From: Trichlorobacter thiogenes
GTDB taxonomy: Bacteria > Desulfobacterota > Desulfuromonadia > Geobacterales > Pseudopelobacteraceae
Reading direction: 5' to 3'
DNA length: 64,000 bases
NCBI RefSeq assembly: GCF_900167465.1
Contig: NZ_FUWR01000001.1
Coordinates: forward strand, 365,269-429,268
Positions 57,864 to 64,000 of this stretch are shown here, piece by piece. Made by a program: the position numbers and the translations under genes. The notes beneath the pieces are model-generated. The model did not search any database, was not told the DNA's origin, and saw nothing but the letters and a program-made list of their open reading frames with translations. Positions within the stretch are counted from its first letter, which is position 1, and every line of letters starts with the position of its first letter.

Positions 57864-60410
57864 ATGCAGGAACAGGTAATGCAGAAGGTTGCAGTTAATA
57901 TTGAAGATGAGATGAAGCGCTCCTACATGGATTATGCCATGTCGGTTATTGTTGGCCGGGCACTGCCGGATGTACGGGATGGACTCAAGCCGGTACACCG
58001 CCGCTGTCTGTACGCAATGAACGATATGGGTAACGACTATAACAAGCCCTATAAAAAGTCGGCCAGGGTCGTCGGTGATGTTATCGGTAAGTACCACCCC
58101 CACGGTGACACTGCGGTGTATGACACCATTGTCAGGATGGCACAGGATTTTTCGCTGCGCTACCTGTTGGTGGATGGTCAGGGTAACTTTGGTTCGGTGG
58201 ATGGCGATAGCCCGGCAGCCATGCGGTATACCGAGATCAGGATGAAGCAGCTGACCCATGAGCTGCTGGCTGATCTGGAAAAAGAGACCGTCCCGTTTAC
58301 CCCCAACTATGATGAATCCCTCTATGAGCCGTCTGTGTTGCCAGCCAAGTTTCCCAACCTGCTGGTCAACGGTTCATCGGGTATTGCGGTCGGCATGGCC
58401 ACCAATATCCCACCCCACAACCTGGGTGAGATCATTGATGCCATCATTGCATTGATCCACAATCCAGCCCTTTCCTATGAAGAGCTGCTGGAGCTGGTAC
58501 CGGGTCCTGATTTTCCCACCGGCGGCACCATCTATGGCCGCCAGGGTATTATTGATGCCTACTCAACCGGACGTGGCATCATTCAGGTTCGTGCCAAGGC
58601 CCATGTTGAGAACAGCAAGAAGCACGATCGCGAGTCTATTGTCGTCACCGAGATCCCCTATCAGGTCAACAAGGCTCGCCTGATCACCAGTATTGCCGAG
58701 CTGGTCAAGGAAAAGAAGATCGAGGGAATTTCAGATCTGCGGGATGAATCTGACCGTGATGGTATGCGGATCGTGGTGGATCTGAAAAAGGACGAAAATG
58801 CCGAGGTGCTGCTGAATCAGCTCTATAAGCATACCCAGATGCAGACCTCCTTCGGCATCAACATGCTGGCCATTGTCCACAACCGTCCCAAGCTGATGTC
58901 CCTGGCTGAGATGATGCACTACTTCATTGAGCACCGCCGTGAGATGGTTACCAAGCGGACCCTGTTTGAGCTGAAAAAGGCTGAGGCCCGCGCCCATATC
59001 CTGGAAGGTCTCAAGATCGCGCTGGACTGGCTGGATGCGGTGATCGAGCTGATCCGTGAATCCAAGACCCCGCCAGAGGCAAAGCTGGGCCTGATGGAAG
59101 GACGTTTTGCAGACCCTGATTACCTCCAGCGACTGGACCTGCCCCGCCCTGCTGGCTATGAGAAGGCGGTCCAGCTGTCGGAAATTCAGGCCCAGGCCAT
59201 TCTGGAGATGCGTCTGCAGCGCCTGACCGGTCTGGAACGGGACAAGATCATTGCAGAGTACGAAGATATCCTGCGTCTGATCGCCCGTTTGAAGGAGATC
59301 CTGGGGTCAGATGCCGAGATCATGAAGATTATTGTGGGTGAGCTGACCGATATCAAGGAGCGTTTTGGTGACAAGCGCCGCACCGATATCGTGCTTCAGA
59401 CTGCCGATATCTCCCTGGAAGATACCATTGAAGATGCCGAGATGGTGGTCACGGTCTCCCACACCGGCTATATCAAGCGCAGTGCGGTTGATCTGTACCG
59501 CGCCCAGCGTCGGGGCGGCAAGGGTAAGACCGGCATGAAGACCCGCGAAGAGGATTTTGTGGAGCAGCTCTTCATCGCCTCCACCAAAGACTTCCTGCTG
59601 TTCTTCTCCGACATGGGGCGGGTTTACCGGATCAAGGTCTATGAGATCCCGGAAGGCAGCCGTACCACCAAGGGCAAGGCGGTGGTGAACCTGGTCAATG
59701 TACAGGAAGGCGAGAAGATCACGGCGATTATGCCGGTCAAGGATCTGAACCGCGAAGACCTGTACCTGCTGATGGCAACCCGCAACGGCGTGGTCAAGAA
59801 GACCCCGCTGGTGGAGTATCTGAACATCCGTACCACCGGTATCAATGCGGTTAATCTTGATGAAGGGGATAAGTTGATTTCCGTTGCCCTGACCGATGGC
59901 CAGAAGGATGTCTTCCTGGCCTCCCGCCATGGCAAGGCGATCCGTTTCCCTGAAGCAGATGCCCGCCCCATGGGCCGGGTTACCCGTGGTGTACGGGGTA
60001 TGAACCTTGAGGCGCGGGATGAGGTGATCGGTATGGAGGTGGTTGATCCAACGGCAACCGGTTCCACCATCTTTACCCTGACCGAGAACGGGTTTGGCAA
60101 GCGGACCGATCTTGATGAGTATCGCGGCCAATCACGTGGCGGCAAAGGCTTGATCACCATCAAGACCACCACCCGTAACGGTCTGGTGGTCGGCGTGATG
60201 CAGGTTAATGATGAAAACCAGCTGATGGTCATCACTGACCAGGGCAAGATCCTGCGGGTGCCGGTGGCTGGCTTCTCGGTGATTGGCCGTAATACCCAGG
60301 GTGTCAGGGTGATGGTCACTGAAGAGCAGGAAAAGATCGTTGCCGTGGCCAAACTGGCTGAGCGGGATGATGACGAAGGTCTGGAGCCGGAAGGTGAAGA
60401 AGAAGCCTGA
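57864..60410 (+). CDS. gyrA: DNA gyrase subunit A
   Basis: GyrA cuts and rejoins DNA in the gyrase complex. The 848-residue protein has the catalytic Tyr in [11 protein letters not shown], the quinolone-determining region [20 protein letters not shown], and a C-terminal beta-pinwheel domain with the GyrA box QRRGGKG and related repeats (GQSRGGKGL). The usual acidic tail is present ([14 protein letters not shown]). AGGA is near the ATG. The position with Ser or Asp near KYHPHGD is unaltered as far as I can see. Confidence 0.98.
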   Translation: MQEQVMQKVAVNIEDEMKRSYMDYAMSVIVGRALPDVRDGLKPVHRRCLYAMNDMGNDYNKPYKKSARVVGDVIGKYHPHGDTAVYDTIVRMAQDFSLRYLLVDGQGNFGSVDGDSPAAMRYTEIRMKQLTHELLADLEKETVPFTPNYDESLYEPSVLPAKFPNLLVNGSSGIAVGMATNIPPHNLGEIIDAIIALIHNPALSYEELLELVPGPDFPTGGTIYGRQGIIDAYSTGRGIIQVRAKAHVENSKKHDRESIVVTEIPYQVNKARLITSIAELVKEKKIEGISDLRDESDRDGMRIVVDLKKDENAEVLLNQLYKHTQMQTSFGINMLAIVHNRPKLMSLAEMMHYFIEHRREMVTKRTLFELKKAEARAHILEGLKIALDWLDAVIELIRESKTPPEAKLGLMEGRFADPDYLQRLDLPRPAGYEKAVQLSEIQAQAILEMRLQRLTGLERDKIIAEYEDILRLIARLKEILGSDAEIMKIIVGELTDIKERFGDKRRTDIVLQTADISLEDTIEDAEMVVTVSHTGYIKRSAVDLYRAQRRGGKGKTGMKTREEDFVEQLFIASTKDFLLFFSDMGRVYRIKVYEIPEGSRTTKGKAVVNLVNVQEGEKITAIMPVKDLNREDLYLLMATRNGVVKKTPLVEYLNIRTTGINAVNLDEGDKLISVALTDGQKDVFLASRHGKAIRFPEADARPMGRVTRGVRGMNLEARDEVIGMEVVDPTATGSTIFTLTENGFGKRTDLDEYRGQSRGGKGLITIKTTTRNGLVVGVMQVNDENQLMVITDQGKILRVPVAGFSVIGRNTQGVRVMVTEEQEKIVAVAKLAERDDDEGLEPEGEEEA

Positions 60411-60414
60411 GCCG

Positions 60415-62010
60415 ATGGAGCTGACAGCAGTTACCCGTCTGCGCACGGTTGATACCAGCTATCGTGAACGGCGGCGGATCATCCGGTTGCTTGACTTTCT
60501 GACCCGTGATCAGTTGACCCGCGACCAGTTGGAGCGGATCGGTCGCCGTTTGCAAAAATCGGGTCGTCGTGCCTTGCCGCCGCTGGTACGGCGGCTCTGG
60601 CGTGAGCAGGACCATGAACGGCTCTATCGCTATACCTGTATGCTGGACTTTTTTGATGCCACCTCCTGGCTGGACCAGCTGGTGGCGTTAACTCTTAAAC
60701 GTCGTGATCTTGCTGATGAAGGCAGGTTACCGCTGCTGGAAATCCTGCAGGATTACGGTGTTGATGTCTCCTCCCCGCCTTTTTCCCGCGATGATGTAAG
60801 CAGTGCCACCCTGAACAGCTTTCTTGACCTCTGTCTGCAGGAAGGGGCCTGGGGTATGGTCCGTTTTATGGACCGTTTCCTGAATGCGGATGAGGTGCTG
60901 CGGGATCAGTTGATCCGTCGGCTTGGCAATCGGACTGATCATGGCGCTGAATCAGCGGCGTTGCTGCGTATGCTGGCCTATTTTGAGTATAGCGAAGTGG
61001 CAACTCTGGCGGTGGAAAGCCTGGGTACCCTGCGCCATGGCTGCGCTGTAACGGTACTGCAGTCACTAACGCATCTGACCGTTGAAGGGCTTGAGGAACA
61101 GGTGAACCGCAGTATCCGGCGGCTGGCATTCCTTGGCATTACTCAGCCTGAACCATTAGGCGCGCTGTTTGCAGAACCGGCCGCCCTAATTACCGCACAG
61201 GCTGCTCCGTTGGATTGCTACGGGGTACGTACGGTCTGGTTTTCCTGGGAGATTGCTGATGGCAGTCTGGCTGGTCTGGTGCTGCAGCTGGGGGAACATG
61301 ACGGGGTACGCCATGCTGTGGCATCTCGTTTCCAGAACCGGCGTGAGCATGACGACTATCTGGATGAAGTTAACGCAGAAGAGGGTCTGTTTCCGGTTGG
61401 CCTACCCTATGTTATCAACTTGTTGCGGGATGCCATGCTGCAGAGCATAGAGCGCAGTTTCTATCTGCCGCCTGACCTGTATGCCTGCCGCTACCTGCTT
61501 GGGGAAACCGACCTGCGTCCTGCTGATTATGTGCCGGGTTTTCCGGTTGAACTGCTTGATGGCTTGATTGAGCGGATGGCCTCGCTGCTGGCAGGCTGCG
61601 AAGAGCTGCTGGATGAACCGTTTTTTGAGGGTTGGCTCTTTACTGATCCACTGATTTACGAACTTGCTGAACAGTGCGGAACCGTTCCGCTGGGCAGTTG
61701 TTCTGAAGAGACGCAACAGCTGGTGATTGAGCGTTTCTGTACTGAATTGATCGAACCGGATAAACCGGCTTTGTTGCGTCGGCTGCTGTTAACCGCAGAC
61801 TTTATGGTGCAGACCGATTGCCGCAAACGATCGGTTCAAAAGGTCTTGGCCCTTGGGCTGAGTCTGGCAGGATCAGCACTATCGCTGAGCCGTCATCCGT
61901 TTATCAGTCGATTGGGATTTGACAGCATTGAGATGGCTCGACAGGCACTGGTTGAAGGGTTCGACCCGCGTAAAAATCTTGCCTACGATGATGATGAGGA
62001 GTGGGAATGA
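60415..62010 (+). CDS. helical-repeat (HEAT-like) protein of unknown function
   Basis: About 531 residues from ATG 60415, four bases after the gyrA stop. The sequence is nearly all alpha-helical with repeated leucine-rich helix pairs (AALLRMLAYFEYSEVATLAV, SLGTLRHGCAVTVLQSLTHL), which suggests HEAT-type repeats, and ends in an acidic DDDEEWE. I do not recognise a named family. No signal or membrane span. It sits between gyrA and gpsA, with a four-base ATGA overlap with gpsA, so it is probably expressed with both. Confidence 0.75.
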   Translation: MELTAVTRLRTVDTSYRERRRIIRLLDFLTRDQLTRDQLERIGRRLQKSGRRALPPLVRRLWREQDHERLYRYTCMLDFFDATSWLDQLVALTLKRRDLADEGRLPLLEILQDYGVDVSSPPFSRDDVSSATLNSFLDLCLQEGAWGMVRFMDRFLNADEVLRDQLIRRLGNRTDHGAESAALLRMLAYFEYSEVATLAVESLGTLRHGCAVTVLQSLTHLTVEGLEEQVNRSIRRLAFLGITQPEPLGALFAEPAALITAQAAPLDCYGVRTVWFSWEIADGSLAGLVLQLGEHDGVRHAVASRFQNRREHDDYLDEVNAEEGLFPVGLPYVINLLRDAMLQSIERSFYLPPDLYACRYLLGETDLRPADYVPGFPVELLDGLIERMASLLAGCEELLDEPFFEGWLFTDPLIYELAEQCGTVPLGSCSEETQQLVIERFCTELIEPDKPALLRRLLLTADFMVQTDCRKRSVQKVLALGLSLAGSALSLSRHPFISRLGFDSIEMARQALVEGFDPRKNLAYDDDEEWE

Positions 62011-63008
62011 AGATCGGGGTGATCGGAGCAGGTAGCTGGGGTACTGCCCTGGCCAATGTGGTTGCTGCAAACGGCCATGAGACAACACTGTGGGCCTATG
62101 AGCCGGAACTGGTTGCCGGAATGTCTGCAACCAGAATCAATCATCTCTTTTTACCCGGTATTGAGCTGCACCGCGGCTTACAGTACACCGGCAGCCTTTC
62201 AGAGGCGGTACAGGGTGCAGAGCTGGTGCTGCTGGTAACCCCTACCCAGGTCATGCGCGGTGTGCTTGCCAGTCTGCAGACCGAGATTGATTCATCAGCG
62301 GTGCTGGCAAGTGCTTCAAAAGGGATTGAGCTGGGCACCCTCTGTACGGTATCCCAGATCTGCAGTCAGGTGCTTGGTGAGGCAGCAGAGCAACGTTTTG
62401 TTGCCCTGTCCGGCCCCACCTTTGCCAAAGAGGTGGCGCTGGGGTTGCCTTCCCTGATTGTTGCCGGATCAACCAATCAAGTCGCTGCTCATACGGTTCA
62501 GGCTGCCTTCAGTAATCCGGTCTTTCGGGTCTATACCAGTGATGATGCCATCGGAGTTGAGCTAGGGGGTGCAGTTAAGAACGTGATCGCCATTGCAGCC
62601 GGTATCAGTGATGGCCTGGGATTTGGTCATAACACCCGGGCAGCCCTGATTACCCGTGGTCTGGCAGAGATGAAACGTCTGGGGCGGGCCATGGGGGCGC
62701 AGGATGCAACCTTTGCCGGTCTGGCTGGCATGGGAGATCTGGTGCTGACCTGTACCGGTGATCTCTCCCGAAACCGTACCGTAGGGGTCAAGCTGGGGCA
62801 GGGACAGACGCTGGAGGCGATCATGGCAGAAATGCGGATGGTGGCTGAAGGGGTTAAGTCTGCTGAATCAGTTAATGCCCTGGCCCAGCGTCTTGAGGTA
62901 GAGATGCCGATTACCCAGAAGGTCTATGAAATCCTTTATGGTAATAAACCGGCCCGGCAGGCTGTGCTGGAGCTGATGTCACGTGATCTGAAACCTGAAC
63001 AGGCCTGA
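62007..63008 (+). CDS. gpsA: glycerol-3-phosphate dehydrogenase [NAD(P)+]
   Basis: GpsA makes sn-glycerol-3-phosphate for phospholipids. The 333-residue protein starts KIGVIGAGSWGTALANV (NAD motif), has SKGIE, LSGPTFAKEVA, GGAVKNVIAIAAGI (catalytic Lys) and NTRAALITRGLAEM. Start is ATG 62007, with AGGAG five bases upstream; a GTG at 62001 is less likely. It overlaps the upstream stop. Confidence 0.97.
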   Translation: MKIGVIGAGSWGTALANVVAANGHETTLWAYEPELVAGMSATRINHLFLPGIELHRGLQYTGSLSEAVQGAELVLLVTPTQVMRGVLASLQTEIDSSAVLASASKGIELGTLCTVSQICSQVLGEAAEQRFVALSGPTFAKEVALGLPSLIVAGSTNQVAAHTVQAAFSNPVFRVYTSDDAIGVELGGAVKNVIAIAAGISDGLGFGHNTRAALITRGLAEMKRLGRAMGAQDATFAGLAGMGDLVLTCTGDLSRNRTVGVKLGQGQTLEAIMAEMRMVAEGVKSAESVNALAQRLEVEMPITQKVYEILYGNKPARQAVLELMSRDLKPEQA

Positions 63009-63136
63009 GTAGCCCGTACTTTGGCCTGTTGTTTGCCTGATTCAGTCAGCAGCCCTGCATCCTGCAGCAGGTCTACAACTGTCCATATCCCACCAGCAAC
63101 TACAATCACCCCACCCATAAAAACCATCGGTTCCAT
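62936..63136 (-). CDS. possible small membrane protein antisense to gpsA 3' end
   Basis: A 66-codon frame starts at ATG 63134-63136 with a very strong AAAGGAGG six bases upstream. The first 25 residues (EPMVFMGGVIVVAGGIWTVV) form a membrane span, followed by a polar tail. The last 73 bases overlap gpsA in antisense, so the C-terminus could be read-through without function. The ribosome site is the main support. No family recognised. Confidence 0.45.
   Translation of the reverse strand: MEPMVFMGGVIVVAGGIWTVVDLLQDAGLLTESGKQQAKVRATQACSGFRSRDISSSTACRAGLLP
62998..63030 (+). terminator. weak terminator hairpin after gpsA
   Basis: AACAGGCC (62998-63005) pairs with GGCCTGTT (63023-63030) around a 17-base loop, overlapping the gpsA stop and followed by GTTTG. 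Confidence 0.35.
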
Positions 63137-63227
63137 AGTACGCCTCCTTTTGCTTTAGGAGACGATACCATAGGGCTATGACACAATATGTCCTTTTGGG
63201 AATCTACTGATCAGCTTTGCTGCAAAA

Positions 63228-64000
63228 TCAGGGCTCGCCCTGCTCTGCATCGCCTGAAAGCAGCACAATATCTACCCGCCGATTCTTGGCGCGACCTTCA
63301 GCGGTGGTGTTTTCTGTTGTGGGACGGAACTCACCGTACCCGGTGGCAGACAGCTTGCCTGGTTCAACGTCGTAATTTTTCTGCAGGTAGCGTAGCACAT
63401 TGGTGGCGCGGGAGACCGAAAGCTCCCAGTTGGAAGGGAATACAGGGGTACTGATCGGTATATTGTCGGTATGGCCTTCAACCCGTAATGGGTTGGAATA
63501 TTCGGTCATCGCCTCAAGGATCGTGTTTAACAACTGATAGCCGGCCGGCTTGATGACTGCAGAGCCTGAATCAAAAAAACCAGCCTCTTTCAGACTGACT
63601 ACCAGACCGCGCCGGGTAATTCCGATGGTAACCTTGTTTTGGGCGCCATGTTTAATCAGGTAGGCCTCAATGGCTGACTGGATCTCTTTAAACTCTTTTT
63701 CTTCTGCCTTGCCTTTACCGCGCCCTTTATCCATACCGCCCTGTCTGGGGCCAGCGGGAGGCATCTTGTTAATCATCGGGATTACGGCCATTTCAGGCTT
63801 TATGGCAGGTATCGGCTTGATATCCTGAGACTGCAGCACCCCTTTTTGACCAGCAGCAGCCTGGGTGGAATAGCCGAAGGACTCCCGCATGGAAGCTGCC
63901 ACCTCCTCAACCTTTTTCTTATCGGTCTGGGACATGGCATACATGGTGACGAACACGGCAAACAGCAGGGTGATGAAGTCTGCGTAGGAAACCAGCCAGC
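63228..64000 (-). CDS. motB: flagellar motor protein MotB (5' truncated by window edge)
   Basis: MotB is the stator subunit that anchors to peptidoglycan. The frame is open to the right edge and begins WLVSYADFITLLFAVFVTMY, the single membrane span with the proton-binding Asp. A plug and linker with KGRGKGKAEEKEFKE follow, then an OmpA-like peptidoglycan-binding domain with VEGHTDNIPIS and LSATGYGEFRP and NRRVDIVLL. About 257 residues are visible; only the first few are missing. motA is expected just outside the window. Confidence 0.93.
   Translation of the reverse strand, partial: WLVSYADFITLLFAVFVTMYAMSQTDKKKVEEVAASMRESFGYSTQAAAGQKGVLQSQDIKPIPAIKPEMAVIPMINKMPPAGPRQGGMDKGRGKGKAEEKEFKEIQSAIEAYLIKHGAQNKVTIGITRRGLVVSLKEAGFFDSGSAVIKPAGYQLLNTILEAMTEYSNPLRVEGHTDNIPISTPVFPSNWELSVSRATNVLRYLQKNYDVEPGKLSATGYGEFRPTTENTTAEGRAKNRRVDIVLLSGDAEQGEP

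Overview
The window looks like a chromosomal segment of a Geobacter/Trichlorobacter-type bacterium (Desulfuromonadia). The reasons are a classical rpmH-rnpA-yidD-yidC-mnmE-mnmG-rsmG / dnaA-dnaN-recF-gyrB origin layout, a futalosine-pathway mqnC gene, many receiver, PAS and GGDEF signalling proteins, a V4R-domain protein, and short dispersed CGCGGAT and GCAGAG inverted repeats between operons. The organism assignment is inference from gene content; no 16S gene is present.

Left part (1-31 kb): the end of mtnA, then glnE and proA (+). A leftward signalling operon follows (receiver, universal stress protein, receiver-histidine kinase, receiver, FAD dehydrogenase), then rodZ, a TPR lipoprotein, a PfkB kinase, mtnP, a PAS-PAS-GGDEF protein with a degenerate GGDGF motif, a V4R sensor, rlmN and ndk. 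Rightward come rsmB, rpe, a REC-GGDEF cyclase and a secreted transglutaminase-like protein. Leftward come an M16 peptidase, a HIT protein, an orphan kinase, a DinG-type helicase fused to an N-terminal JAMM domain, an ABC-F ATPase and a MacB/LolD-type ATPase without a permease.

Middle (30-43.8 kb): a long leftward housekeeping run: ybgC, mqnC, rnd, arnC, a split arnA (formyltransferase and decarboxylase), nadD, rsfS and rlmH. It is preceded by the origin-proximal cluster rpmH, rnpA, yidD, yidC, mnmE, mnmG and rsmG. A perfect parS site lies between mnmE and mnmG. The region around dnaA (43.8-45.7 kb) carries a 30-bp palindrome of two DnaA-box-like sequences before dnaA. A cluster of DnaA-box-like 9-mers plus an AT-rich tract after dnaA is the best oriC candidate.

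Right part (45.7-64 kb): dnaN, recF and gyrB, then gyrA, a helical-repeat protein, gpsA and motB. gyrB and gyrA are split by a roughly 7 kb accessory island holding an RNA-repair module: rtcB, rtcA and a slipin (leftward), divergent from rtcR (rightward), then a CAP-domain secreted protein and a FitA/FitB toxin-antitoxin pair. The 692-bp rtcR-slipin gap holds a tRNA-like RNA with intact D and T arms but an abnormal acceptor stem and anticodon arm. Small hairpins follow it, and two sigma-54-like -24/-12 elements lie exactly 30 bp apart just upstream of the slipin gene. My reading is that RtcR senses RNA damage and, with sigma-54, switches on slipin-rtcA-rtcB, and that the tRNA-like RNA is a partner, decoy or substrate of this system. 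It is the most unusual feature of the window.
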